DNA of 22,972 nt from the NCBI GenBank assembly GCA_002331625.1, contig DCZN01000134.1:2550-25521 (forward strand), in the 5' to 3' direction. Below the pieces are notes generated by a model. It was not told the origin of the DNA, searched no databases, and was given only the letters and a program-made list of their open reading frames with translations. The stretch is from Nitrospira sp. UBA2083. GTDB lineage: Bacteria; Nitrospirota; Nitrospiria; Nitrospirales; Nitrospiraceae. Position numbers and translations under genes: made by a program. This document shows positions 16,083-22,972 of the stretch, piece after piece (within the stretch, counting starts at the first letter, position 1; every line of letters starts with the position of its first letter).

Positions 16083-17135
16083 ATGCCGCAAAACCTGAAC
16101 AAAGCGCTGGAGCCGTTCCTCATCATCGTGGGGTCGCTGACGGTCTCGATGGTGTTGTTTGGGATGTTCGTGGCGGCGGCGGGCGCGGATCCTATCGAAG
16201 TCTATCAAACGATGTATCGCGCCGCGTTCGGCACTTCGTTTTCATGGCAAAACACGCTGATCCGTGCCGCGCCGCTGATGTTGACTGCCCTTTGCACCGC
16301 ACTCCCAGGTTATCTCGGCTTGATCATTATCGGGGGCGAAGGAGCCGTCGTCATGGGAGGCCTCTTTGCAGCGATTGCGGCTCTTACGATGCCCGCCGCT
16401 CCCCCCATGGTTGTGTTAACTACAATGGCGTTGGTCGGGATGGTGGCCGGTGGAGTGTGGCTCACCATAGGAGGCGTCCTGCGGCACTATCGTGCCGTCA
16501 ACGAAACCATCAGCAGCCTGTTGCTGAACTATATCGCCATCGCCCTCCTGAACCATCTCGTTACCAGTACCTTTCGTGACCCGGAAAGTCTCAATCACCC
16601 GTCGACGCATCATATCGGCGAAGCCAATATGATCGGCGTCATTCCTGGAACAGACCTCCACTGGGGGTTAGTCTTTGGCATCGTGGCCTGTGTCATCGCC
16701 TGGTTTCTCATGCATCACACTGTGTTCGGCTTTGCATCTCAGATCGCCGGTGGCAATGTTCGCGCTGCGCAAATCGCAGGCTTGCCAGTCGGGCGGTTGA
16801 TATTGATCATCTGTTTCGTCGCAGGGGCAGCCGGTGGGCTGGCTGGTATGGTGGAAGTGGCGGCCATTCATGGCAGAGCCAACGATACCCTCAACGCCAA
16901 CTATGGCTACGCCGGCATTCTTGTCGCGTTTGTCGCACGCAATAATCCACTCGCCATTATCCCGGTCGCCGTACTGTTGGGAGGAATCCGCGCCAGCAGT
17001 GGATTATTGCAGCGCGCTCATGAGCTTCCCGATGCGACGGTACTCGTCATGCAAGGAATCATTTTCCTCGTCATTCTGTTCAGCGAGACTCTGTACGGTC
17101 GTTTTTCAAGATTGCAGAAGCAGGGGGTGTCCTGA
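16083..17135 (+). CDS. ABC transporter permease, subunit 1 (BMP/nucleoside type)
   Basis: The 350-residue product is a multi-spanning inner-membrane permease of the branched-chain/sugar type family (PF02653). Visible features are an N-terminal transmembrane helix (PFLIIVGSLTVSMVLFGMFV), the family motif LIIIGGEGAVVMGGLFAAI, and several further hydrophobic segments with RAAQIAGLPVGRLILI, the coupling region that contacts the ATPase. Pairing with the second permease is typical for PnrA-like importers. A GTG at 16071, in the same frame, would overlap the upstream stop as GTGA and is an equally plausible start; neither has a clear ribosome site. The stop shares one base with the next start (TGATG at 17133-17137). 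Confidence 0.92.
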   Translation: MPQNLNKALEPFLIIVGSLTVSMVLFGMFVAAAGADPIEVYQTMYRAAFGTSFSWQNTLIRAAPLMLTALCTALPGYLGLIIIGGEGAVVMGGLFAAIAALTMPAAPPMVVLTTMALVGMVAGGVWLTIGGVLRHYRAVNETISSLLLNYIAIALLNHLVTSTFRDPESLNHPSTHHIGEANMIGVIPGTDLHWGLVFGIVACVIAWFLMHHTVFGFASQIAGGNVRAAQIAGLPVGRLILIICFVAGAAGGLAGMVEVAAIHGRANDTLNANYGYAGILVAFVARNNPLAIIPVAVLLGGIRASSGLLQRAHELPDATVLVMQGIIFLVILFSETLYGRFSRLQKQGVS

Positions 17136-18052
17136 TGGACATCGGATGGTGGGGAGTCGTCATCGCGGTCTTGGGAGGTGCGATCCGCATCGGCACGCCC
17201 TTCCTGTTCGTCTCGCTGGGAGAGTGCTTGACCGAGAAAAGCGGACGCATCAATTTGGGCCTTGAAGGCACGTTGGTCATGGGTGCCATGACGGGCTATG
17301 CCGTGTCGTTACACAGCGGATCGCCTTGGCTGGGAGTCGTATGTGCCGGACTGGCCGGCATGGTTCTCGGTGCGCTACACAGCTGGCTCTGTAGTTTTCA
17401 GAGGGTCAACGATATCGCCGTTGGGATTGCGATGATGTTGTTCGGCACAGGATTGGCTTTCTTTCTCGGCAAACCCTATATCCAGCCCTCTGCGCCTCGG
17501 CTCCCCTCCATCGATCTTGGAGCATGGAGTGACATCCCTCAACTCAAAGCCGCTCTGCAGATCAATGCCCTGTTTCTGATCGGGATAATCGTGGCCATTG
17601 CCCTGGGATGGATGCTGAAAAATACGGCCTGGGGACTCAAAGTTCGAGTCGTCGGTGAAAGCTCGGATGCGGCGAGGGCCCTCGGACTACCGGTTGATCG
17701 CATACGGATCATGAGTACCGCCCAGGGAGGATTTCTCGCGGGCATCGGTGGATCGTATCTCTCGCTGTATTATCCGTTCAATTGGAGCGAAGGCCTATCA
17801 AGCGGTCAAGGTTTGATGGCGGTAGCCCTTGTCATTTTTGCTCGTTGGCAACCGATGGCGTGCCTCTGGGTCTCGCTCCTGTGGGGAGGAGCAGCCGCGT
17901 TGGGACCGTCTCTGCAATCAGTCGGGATCACCGGTGGTTATTATATCTTCAATGCCATCCCGTACATCATGACGTTGGCGGTGATGATCATCACCTGTTC
18001 ACCCAGACGGACACTCGTAGGGGTCCCGCATGAACTGACCGTAACTCGTTAG
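17135..18052 (+). CDS. ABC transporter permease, subunit 2 (BMP/nucleoside type)
   Basis: The 305-residue product is the partner permease. It shows the characteristic LTEKSGRINLGLEGTLVMGA motif near the N-terminus, a second INDIAVGIAMMLFGTGLAF helix and the coupling motif SDAARALGLPVDRIR around residues 178-192. Multiple hydrophobic helices fit a PF02653 permease of the type paired with BMP binding proteins. Start and stop codons of the two permease genes overlap by one base, so a heterodimeric channel is expected. A 41-nt gap follows before the biuret hydrolase-like gene. Confidence 0.93.
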   Translation: MDIGWWGVVIAVLGGAIRIGTPFLFVSLGECLTEKSGRINLGLEGTLVMGAMTGYAVSLHSGSPWLGVVCAGLAGMVLGALHSWLCSFQRVNDIAVGIAMMLFGTGLAFFLGKPYIQPSAPRLPSIDLGAWSDIPQLKAALQINALFLIGIIVAIALGWMLKNTAWGLKVRVVGESSDAARALGLPVDRIRIMSTAQGGFLAGIGGSYLSLYYPFNWSEGLSSGQGLMAVALVIFARWQPMACLWVSLLWGGAAALGPSLQSVGITGGYYIFNAIPYIMTLAVMIITCSPRRTLVGVPHELTVTR

Positions 18053-18093
18053 ATTGAAGATGATAGATCGATTACATATTGAAGAGGTGAGCC

Positions 18094-18777
18094 ATGGATA
18101 AGAAGTATGTCGCATCGGATCCATATCCCTATCCCTATAATGGTGATCTCCGACCTGGCAATACAGTCTTCCTCATCATCGACATGCAGACCGATTTTTG
18201 CGGCAAAGGCGGCTATGTCGACAAGATGGGTTATGACATTTCGCTGACCCGCGCCCCGATCGCCCATATCAACAGGGTGCTGTCAAGAGCTCGTACCATT
18301 GGAATGCACGTCTTTCACACCAGAGAGGGCCATCGGCCCGACTTGTCGGATTTGCCTGACAATAAACGGTGGCGCAGTCGAAAGATCGGTGCCGGCATCG
18401 GAGATCCAGGTCCCTGCGGCAGGATTCTGGTGCGGGGGGAGCCAGGCTGGGAGATCATTCCGGAGCTAGCTCCAAAAGAAGGGGAACCGATCATCGATAA
18501 ACCAGGCAAGGGCTCGTTCTGGGCGACCGATTTGGACATGTTGTTACGGCTTCGCGGCATTCAAAACGTAGTCTTGGCCGGCATCACTACCGATGTCTGC
18601 GTACATACCACCATGCGGGAAGCCAATGATCGTGGCTTCGAATGTCTCTTGCTGGAAGACTGTTGCGGCGCGACCGATTATGCGAATCACCAAGCTGCGC
18701 TAAAAATGATCAAGATGCAGGGTGGCGTCTTCGGCGCCGTGGCAAAATCGGATGCCTTTATCGAGGCGCTTTCATGA
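18094..18777 (+). CDS. biuH: Isochorismatase-family cysteine hydrolase, probable biuret hydrolase
   Basis: The 227-residue product is a cytoplasmic cysteine amidohydrolase of the isochorismatase superfamily. The catalytic triad is visible: Asp30 (IIDMQTDF), Lys136 ([10 protein letters not shown]) and Cys169 ([13 protein letters not shown]). The spacing of 106 and 33 residues equals the spacing I remember for Rhizobium biuret hydrolase (Asp36, Lys142, Cys175). The N-terminal [13 protein letters not shown], the [12 protein letters not shown] loop, [15 protein letters not shown] and [14 protein letters not shown] also match that enzyme as I recall it. Biuret hydrolase makes allophanate and ammonia from biuret. 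The gene has a good ribosome site (GAAGAGGTGAGCC) and lies between the permease and ATPase genes, overlapping the latter by ATGA. Ureidoacrylate or N-carbamoyl-amide hydrolysis are alternatives. Confidence 0.8.
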   Translation: MDKKYVASDPYPYPYNGDLRPGNTVFLIIDMQTDFCGKGGYVDKMGYDISLTRAPIAHINRVLSRARTIGMHVFHTREGHRPDLSDLPDNKRWRSRKIGAGIGDPGPCGRILVRGEPGWEIIPELAPKEGEPIIDKPGKGSFWATDLDMLLRLRGIQNVVLAGITTDVCVHTTMREANDRGFECLLLEDCCGATDYANHQAALKMIKMQGGVFGAVAKSDAFIEALS

Positions 18778-20297
18778 CCGACAGAGTTCCTCCTGATCTG
18801 CAGGCGCAGGGAATTACCAAACGATTCGGGCCCCTCGTGGCCTTGAAGGACGTGAATTTTCGGCTACGGTCAGGCCAATTTCATGCGCTGCTCGGCGAAA
18901 ATGGCGCGGGCAAGAGCACCTTGGTCAAGTGCATCATGGGGTATTACCACCCAGACGAAGGGCAAATTCTGTTAGATCAGCAGCACGTCACAATCCGCAG
19001 CCCGCGTGACGCACAGGCTTTCGGTATCGGAATGGTCTATCAACAGTTTACCCTCATCTCCAATATGACGGTCCTTGAGAACCTGGTCATCTCCAGAGCC
19101 AAGCTGAACCCCATCATCAATTGGCAGCAGGAAGAAGCTCACCTGATCCAGTTTATGGAAAAGATGCCGTTCAAAGTATCGCTTTCCGCTCGTGTTAGTT
19201 CCTTGGCGGCGGGTGAAAAACAGAAAGTCGAGATTCTCAAACAACTCGCGCTCCAAAACCGCATCCTCATTCTTGATGAACCGACTTCCGTCCTGACCCC
19301 ACAAGAAGCGGACGAAATGTTGGGACACCTCCGAGCCATGACGTTGGCTCAGCAATTGAGTGTGTTGATCATCACCCACAAACTCCGCGAAGTGGCGGCC
19401 TTTGCGGATGAAGTGACGGTCCTGCGGAAAGGGCAATTCGTCGGGTCCGGGAAAGTCTCCGAATTGAAAGTTTCTCAGATGGCTGAGATGATGGTAGGTT
19501 CCGAGATCACCGCCAAACCGAAGCAACGAACACCGAGGTCGACCAGTGTGCCCAAGCTGGTTCTACAGGACATTCGGATCAAGGACGATCTCGGCGTGGA
19601 GGTAGTCAGGGGTGTCCACCTGACCATCCATGAGGGTGAGATCGTCGGGGTAGCTGGTGTGTCGGGCAATGGACAGCGCGAACTGGTCGAAGTCCTGGGT
19701 GGGCAGCGACCGGCCACCGCCGGCACGATCCGCGTGCAGGATCACCTGTATCAACCAACCCGTAAGAAGATCGTGCGGCACAAGATGGTTTGCCTGCCGG
19801 AAGAACCGCTTCAGAACACCTGTGTTGGACATATGACCGTTGCCGAAAACCTGGCGTTCCGCAACTTCGATTCGGCACCCCACGCCATGGGTGGTTGGCT
19901 CATCAGCCGCCCTGCGCTCCGTCGCAGCGCGTACGGACTGATCGAACGCTATAACATCAAGCCGCCCTATCCCGATACGCCGATCCGGTCTCTCTCAGGC
20001 GGCAATGTGCAGCGGGCGGTGTTGGCGCGCGAGCTGTCGGCGGACGTCGAAATTTTGATCGTGGCCAATCCCTGCTTCGGCCTCGATTTCTTGGCCATGG
20101 AAGAGATTCGTCAGCAAATTGTCGCGGTCCGCAATCGTGGGACCGCAGTCCTCCTGGTCAGCGAGGATCTGGATGAAATTTTAGAACTTGCCGACCGGAC
20201 CGTGGTGATGTTTAACGGCCAATTAGTCTATGAGACAACGTCGCCCGCCGCCGATCTGGCGGTAATTGGACGGCATATGACGGGACATATGGCATGA
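18774..20297 (+). CDS. ABC transporter ATP-binding protein with two nucleotide-binding domains
   Basis: The 507-residue product contains two fused ABC domains, as usual for BMP and sugar-type importers. The first has Walker [10 protein letters not shown] (about residue 40), an altered signature [14 protein letters not shown] and Walker [10 protein letters not shown]. The second has [12 protein letters not shown] at the Walker A position, the canonical signature [15 protein letters not shown] and a Walker B region reading [12 protein letters not shown]. The latter is degenerate, with Asn in place of the catalytic Glu environment, as is common in the second domain of this group. The frame extends upstream to 18642 inside biuH; the ATG at 18774 overlaps its stop as ATGA and gives the normal N-terminus. 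It powers uptake through the two permeases upstream. Confidence 0.94.
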   Translation: MTDRVPPDLQAQGITKRFGPLVALKDVNFRLRSGQFHALLGENGAGKSTLVKCIMGYYHPDEGQILLDQQHVTIRSPRDAQAFGIGMVYQQFTLISNMTVLENLVISRAKLNPIINWQQEEAHLIQFMEKMPFKVSLSARVSSLAAGEKQKVEILKQLALQNRILILDEPTSVLTPQEADEMLGHLRAMTLAQQLSVLIITHKLREVAAFADEVTVLRKGQFVGSGKVSELKVSQMAEMMVGSEITAKPKQRTPRSTSVPKLVLQDIRIKDDLGVEVVRGVHLTIHEGEIVGVAGVSGNGQRELVEVLGGQRPATAGTIRVQDHLYQPTRKKIVRHKMVCLPEEPLQNTCVGHMTVAENLAFRNFDSAPHAMGGWLISRPALRRSAYGLIERYNIKPPYPDTPIRSLSGGNVQRAVLARELSADVEILIVANPCFGLDFLAMEEIRQQIVAVRNRGTAVLLVSEDLDEILELADRTVVMFNGQLVYETTSPAADLAVIGRHMTGHMA

Positions 20298-20980
20298 ATA
20301 GGGTTGTCGCCTCTCCCTATCCCTATCCGTTGCCAGCGAAAGATTCGCGCAATCGAGTGGCGCTGGTGATCATCGATATGCAGCGCGACTTTGTCGAGCC
20401 CGGTGGATTCGGCGCTGCGCTAGGCAACAAGGTCGAACATCTGCAAAAGATCATCCCGACGGTGGCTGATCTTCTCAGGACCTTTCGCGAGTTGGGGCTA
20501 CCGGTGATTCACACCAGAGAAGGTCACCATCCTGACTTATCGGATTGCCCGCCGACCAAAAGAAGCCGCGGAAATTCTACTCTTCGCATCGGAGATCCCG
20601 GCCCGATGGGGCGCATCCTGGTGTTCGGAGAGCCTGGAAATGATATCGTACCAGCATTGCGGCCAGGTGCTGGCGAACTTGTCATCGACAAGCCGGGCAA
20701 AGGAGCGTTCTACGCAACAGGGTTACATGAACAATTGAAGGCACGCGGTATCACCCATCTGATTTTTACGGGTGTCACCACGGAGGTCTGTGTCCAGACC
20801 AGCATGAGAGAAGCCAATGACCGTGGATACGAATGTCTGCTGGTAGAGGATGGAACTGAAAGTTATTTCCCGGATTTCAAACAGGCGACGGTCCGGATGA
20901 TCCAATCGCAAGGCGGTATTGTCGGTTGGGTCACGAAAGCCGATCAATTGACAGAAGCCCTCAGGCAGTCCTACGGATGA
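20294..20980 (+). CDS. Second isochorismatase-family cysteine hydrolase (ureide amidohydrolase, possibly triuret hydrolase)
   Basis: The 228-residue product shares fold and N-terminal style ([12 protein letters not shown]) with the biuret hydrolase-like protein but is clearly divergent. Triad: Asp28 (IIDMQRDF), Lys133 ([10 protein letters not shown]), Cys166 ([13 protein letters not shown]). It lacks the GPCGR and DCCGATDY motifs of the first enzyme (here GPMGR and [10 protein letters not shown]), so substrate specificity should differ. Triuret hydrolase, which makes carboxybiuret that decays to biuret, is a known isochorismatase member and would act just before biuret hydrolase; ureidoacrylate hydrolase (RutB) is another relative. 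The start overlaps the ATPase stop by ATGA (20294-20297). The general amidohydrolase assignment is firm, the substrate is not. Confidence 0.75.
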   Translation: MNRVVASPYPYPLPAKDSRNRVALVIIDMQRDFVEPGGFGAALGNKVEHLQKIIPTVADLLRTFRELGLPVIHTREGHHPDLSDCPPTKRSRGNSTLRIGDPGPMGRILVFGEPGNDIVPALRPGAGELVIDKPGKGAFYATGLHEQLKARGITHLIFTGVTTEVCVQTSMREANDRGYECLLVEDGTESYFPDFKQATVRMIQSQGGIVGWVTKADQLTEALRQSYG

Positions 20981-20995
20981 TGGTGCGAACCTCTG

Positions 20996-21106
20996 ATGAA
21001 GCGAGACACAGGTGTTGACATGAATTGCCGCGTAGACGTTCCTATGTGGAGGATACCCTACCCCAACGAAATGTTACCGGCTGAGTTCATGAGGAACGTC
21101 GCATGA
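20996..21106 (+). CDS. Candidate 36-residue small ORF before the allophanate hydrolase-like domain
   Basis: An ATG at 20996 opens a frame of 36 residues (MKRDTGVDMNCRVDVPMW, then RIPYPNEMLPAEFMRNVA) that stops at TGA 21104-21106. The stop overlaps the next start as ATGA, the same coupling used elsewhere in this operon. An ATG at 21020 inside it would give 28 residues. The frame is also in phase with the stop of the preceding hydrolase at 20978. There is no clear ribosome site and I recognise no family; it could be a coupling leader, a degraded tail or a real small protein. Confidence 0.25.
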   Translation: MKRDTGVDMNCRVDVPMWRIPYPNEMLPAEFMRNVA

Positions 21107-21501
21107 ATCAGAACGATGTCCTGCTTGCGGTCAACGGCACACTGATGCGTGGTCTTAAGCTCAATTCAAATATGACGGCTGCGAAGGCTGTTTTCATCCG
21201 AGAGACCATGACTGAGCCAGCGTATCGTCTCTGGACGATCAACGACGAACATCCCGCGATGCTGCGGGTGACAAACGGGACCGGTGTCAAAGTTGCAGTG
21301 GAAGTCTGGTTGGTACCACCAGCCGGGTTGGCTAGTATCTTATTGAACGAACCTCCCGGCCTATGCATCGGAAAGGTGCGGTTGGAAGACGGAAGCACCG
21401 TCTTGGGTGTGTTGGGTGAACCGGCACTCGTCGAAGGGCAACGAGAGATCACCGCCTACGGCGGCTGGCGATCGTACCTATCCCAGCATTCCCGTGAGTA
21501 G
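21103..21501 (+). CDS. Stand-alone allophanate hydrolase C-terminal-domain protein
   Basis: The 132-residue product matches the C-terminal domain of allophanate hydrolase (AtzF/DUR1 type). Recognised pieces are LLAVNGTLMRGLKLNSNM at the start, YRLWTINDEHPAMLRV, VEVWLVPPAGLASILLNEPP, LCIGKVRLEDGSTVLGVLGEP and the end EGQREITAYGGWRSYL. In full enzymes this gamma-glutamylcyclotransferase-like domain follows an amidase-signature domain. In yeast-type enzymes it is reported to decarboxylate the N-carboxycarbamate made from allophanate. Here no amidase domain is fused or encoded in the window. The gene ends the ureide operon, next to biuret-type hydrolases, which supports a role in allophanate handling. 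The family match is strong; the function of the separate domain is open. Confidence 0.82.
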   Translation: MNQNDVLLAVNGTLMRGLKLNSNMTAAKAVFIRETMTEPAYRLWTINDEHPAMLRVTNGTGVKVAVEVWLVPPAGLASILLNEPPGLCIGKVRLEDGSTVLGVLGEPALVEGQREITAYGGWRSYLSQHSRE

Positions 21502-21649
21502 AGTTGGACCCAAGTACTCTCACCCTGACTCTACCGGTCAAGGCACTAGCTCCACCACCTCTGCACGGACGAATTTCGTGCGATGATCCCTGCCACTGGT
21601 TGACCGATTTCGTCCAGCGGTAATCCAGGTACAGTACAAGAACCTGACT
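21502..21649. other. Intergenic region after the ureide operon with an inverted repeat
   Basis: GTAGAGT at 21498-21504 and ACTCTAC at 21528-21534 form a perfect 7-bp inverted repeat with a 23-nt loop around the end of the last operon gene. A nested GAGTA/TACTC pairing competes with it. No T-run follows, so a classical intrinsic terminator is not supported. Nothing else is recognisable here. Confidence 0.3.
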
Positions 21650-21907
21650 ATGACGTGTTCTTTTCTCGGTTCAACGAGAGATTGCATACTTGCCATCACG
21701 TTCGTGTGCCTTACCCCGCTACTCGGTCTGGCGGAATTGCACCCATCTCACGTCGCCATTCTTGCGAATGCTGACAACCCCGATAGCCTCACGCTTGCCC
21801 ACCACTATACGGAACGGCGTCATATTCCAACATCACACATCATCCGACTCATTCTACCGAACCGTATAGCCAGGCACGACAGTCACCTCATTCTTTTTGT
21901 CTGAAGT
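21650..21907 (+). pseudogene. Truncated N-terminus of a TIGR03790-like secreted protein
   Basis: The frame from ATG 21650 gives 84 residues. It has a hydrophobic signal peptide (ILAITFVCLTPLLGLAE) and then HPSHVAILANADNPDSLTLAHHY and TERRHIPTSHIIRLILP (listed as two segments). These resemble the beginning of the TIGR03790 family, which has a pattern of a strand, PESVALARYY, RxIPxxNI. Family members are several hundred residues long, whereas this frame stops soon after ILP with an unrelated tail (NRIARHDSHLILFV). I read it as a remnant after deletion. No ribosome site is clear. Confidence 0.5.
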
Positions 21908-21920
21908 AATAAAGGGCGGA

Positions 21921-22076
21921 GCGAAGGAGGAGGCAGTCAACCTTCGCCCCGCGCTTAGTCCGAGCGGGAGGGTCGCCTACTCGGACGATGCACATCTACG
22001 TTTGTTGTGGGACAGCTACACTAAGCCTGGATAAGCATCAGCATGCAGAAACACAACTGCTGGCCAGTGCTTATCC
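21921..22076. repeat. Cluster of three hairpins
   Basis: Three inverted repeats follow each other. GCGAAGG (21921-21927) pairs with CCTTCGC (21941-21947). GTCCGAG (21958-21964) pairs with CTCGGAC (21980-21986). GGATAAGCA (22029-22037) pairs with TGCTTATCC (22068-22076), with an inner GCAG/CTGC stem (22045-22048 and 22057-22060) closing an 8-nt loop. The last one overlaps the 3' end of the minus-strand small membrane-protein gene. None has a T-run. They may be transcript-end structures or remains of a mobile element. Confidence 0.4.
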
Positions 22077-22431
22077 GAGCTTGACGAGGGAAACCGAGGG
22101 GGGGCCCACGAGAGCGCATTGTTGAGGATGAGATCGGAAGAATCGGAAGATTGGGAGCGAAATTGGAACACTCAACAACCAGTTCGACGACAGTCGAAGG
22201 AGGCCCACCCGCGACGGCAGCATCTGCCGTCGCGTGGCACGCCCAGGAACAGAGTACGCTCTGCGCGGATGTTCCTTGCTCATCATGGTGATGATGACTC
22301 TGCGCCTGGTCCGCATGAGCGAGTGCACAACCGGCGGCCATCACGAGCAACACACCATAGACCAGCGTCACCAGGCCGATGAGATACCCGCTCTGCCAGG
22401 AGTTATGGGCCCGTGTCATAAATCTCAGCAT
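22021..22431 (-). CDS. Small His-rich membrane or secreted protein, function unknown
   Basis: From the ATG at 22431 the product is 136 residues; a GTG at 22455 would add eight. Near the N-terminus is a hydrophobic segment (YLIGLVTLVYGVLLVMAAGCALA) that may be a signal peptide or anchor. A His cluster (SHHHHDE) follows and then a CSWACHATAD motif. The rest is low in recognisable features and ends in a RGPP-containing tail. His clusters and paired Cys near a membrane suggest metal binding, and similar small proteins occur by copper loci, but I cannot name a family with confidence. The final codons lie within a strong hairpin, so the annotated end may not be ancestral. No strong ribosome site precedes either start. 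Confidence 0.55.
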   Translation of the reverse strand: MLRFMTRAHNSWQSGYLIGLVTLVYGVLLVMAAGCALAHADQAQSHHHHDEQGTSAQSVLCSWACHATADAAVAGGPPSTVVELVVECSNFAPNLPILPISSSTMRSRGPPLGFPRQARISTGQQLCFCMLMLIQA

Positions 22432-22531
22432 GGTGATCACTTCTATACGGCACACCCAAGAATCTGTCTACCGACACCTGCTCACCGATGCTACAGAAAT
22501 TGCGGTACGCACCGATCTATTCGCAATACTA
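22432..22531. other. Short gap without recognised features
   Basis: About 100 bp between the His-rich protein start and the stop of the HTH gene. It may hold the promoter for the minus-strand small protein, but I found no convincing -35/-10 pair. Confidence 0.3.
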
Positions 22532-22780
22532 TCAATGCCCTGACCCCAAATAGGTGTCGGTTACATCATTCTCATTGCGTTCAATCAAACTGACGACGGA
22601 CTCGCGAAAGATTCGCAAACTGCTCTTCCCTATCTTCGTCCCACGAAGACGACCTTCTTCCACCCACCGATAGATCGTCCAGCGGCTGACCGAAAGCAAG
22701 TCAGCCGCTTCTCCAACTCGTAAGAATGTCTTTCCTTCAAGAATCGCCAACGCATGACCAGTTCCATGAGCACTAGACAT
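22532..22780 (-). CDS. Excisionase-type helix-turn-helix DNA-binding protein
   Basis: The 82-residue product contains a MerR-like winged HTH of the excisionase family (PF12728): FLRVGEAADLLSVSRWTIYRW followed by VEEGRLRGTKIGKSSLRIF, at about residues 19-60 (two consecutive motif pieces). This family includes phage and transposon Xis proteins as well as small chromosomal regulators, and serves to bind and bend DNA. The ATG at 22780 has a strong GGAGGGAG ribosome site. There is no integrase or attachment site in view, so a mobile-element role cannot be shown. The TonB-dependent receptor gene ends 32 nt upstream on the same strand, so co-transcription is possible. Confidence 0.85.
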   Translation of the reverse strand: MSSAHGTGHALAILEGKTFLRVGEAADLLSVSRWTIYRWVEEGRLRGTKIGKSSLRIFRESVVSLIERNENDVTDTYLGSGH

Positions 22781-22812
22781 GGGTCTCCCTCCTTCTCTGG
22801 TTTCAAGAGCTC

Positions 22813-22972
22813 CTAAAACAGACCGAGCGTCACTCCGCCGTACACCGCCCGCCCGTAGCCGGCGAAAAAGATCTGTTGTCCGGCAGCCGCGGCATGGGTT
22901 TCGCCGCCGATGACCTGTCCGGATGCGGCGTATTTCGTATCCGCCACGTTATCGACCTCGATAAACACTTTC
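22813..22972 (-). CDS. C-terminal end of a TonB-dependent outer-membrane receptor (partial)
   Basis: The minus-strand frame is open from the window edge to a TAG at 22815-22813 and encodes 53 residues. The sequence (KVFIEVDNVADTKYAASGQV, then IFFAGYGRAVYGGVTLGLF) is typical for the last strands of TonB-dependent receptors: the VxNVADTKY turn, the FFAGYGRAVYGGV strand and a terminal Phe for barrel assembly. Such receptors import iron complexes, metals, vitamins or sugars. The plug and most of the barrel are outside the window, so the ligand is unknown. Confidence 0.85.
   Translation of the reverse strand, partial: KVFIEVDNVADTKYAASGQVIGGETHAAAAGQQIFFAGYGRAVYGGVTLGLF

Noticed and set aside
21498..21534. 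Inverted repeat after the last ureide gene as terminator
   Set aside because: Large loop, short stem and no T-run.
22029..22076. Integron attC site
   Set aside because: The core-site sequences expected at the ends of attC are missing and no integrase is in view.
22532..22780. Evidence for an integrated prophage or integrative element from the excisionase-like gene
   Set aside because: No integrase, attachment repeat, tRNA or phage gene is present; similar HTH proteins are common chromosomal regulators.

Overview
The window looks like a chromosomal segment of a Gram-negative environmental bacterium with moderately high GC. An outer-membrane CopB barrel, a Slp-type lipoprotein and the C-terminus of a TonB-dependent receptor all imply an outer membrane. 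Protein style (double YHS plus double heavy-metal-binding P-type ATPase, Cys-tailed ECF sigma factor, small His-rich membrane proteins) reminds me of Nitrospira and relatives (Nitrospirota). That is recognition from memory, not a computed placement.

Positions 1-7231 are a copper-handling region. Read on the minus strand, one co-directional run goes: secreted DsbA/DsbC-like thiol protein (7231-6575), ECF sigma factor with a five-cysteine tail (6558-6004), copper P1B-ATPase (5832-3091), CopA-type multicopper oxidase (3062-1245) and CopB outer-membrane protein (1234-356). A membrane-protein tail and a damaged YHS gene converge on it from the left. The dsbA-like gene is divergent from a Slp-family lipoprotein gene (7312-7857). 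The 80 bp between them hold two back-to-back -10 elements and a perfect GCGCATGCGC palindrome.

Positions 7915-21501 are a ureide/carbamoyl catabolic locus, all on the plus strand. It holds two tandem paralogous GntR/FCD regulators, then the three subunits matching the E. coli oxamic transcarbamylase set (AllH/DUF2877, AllF/FdrA, AllG/DUF1116). These are followed by carbamate kinase, a complete BMP-type ABC importer (binding protein, two permeases, double ATPase) and two isochorismatase-fold cysteine amidohydrolases. One of these closely resembles biuret hydrolase; the other may be a triuret or related ureide hydrolase. The last gene encodes a stand-alone copy of the C-terminal domain of allophanate hydrolase. 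Several start/stop overlaps of 1-4 nt show tight translational coupling. Two copies of the palindrome TTGTATACAA, one before the second regulator and one before allF, are the likely GntR operators. The parts suggest import of a ureide, hydrolytic deamination, phosphorolysis to carbamoyl phosphate, and ATP plus ammonia recovery by carbamate kinase. No allophanate amidase is visible, so the transcarbamylase may act on allophanate rather than only on oxalurate; this is my main hypothesis.

Positions 21502-22972 are a patchy tail: a truncated remnant of a TIGR03790-like secreted protein, three strong hairpins, a His-rich small membrane protein, an excisionase-type HTH protein and the end of a TonB-dependent receptor. 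I saw no rRNA, tRNA, CRISPR array or complete insertion sequence.
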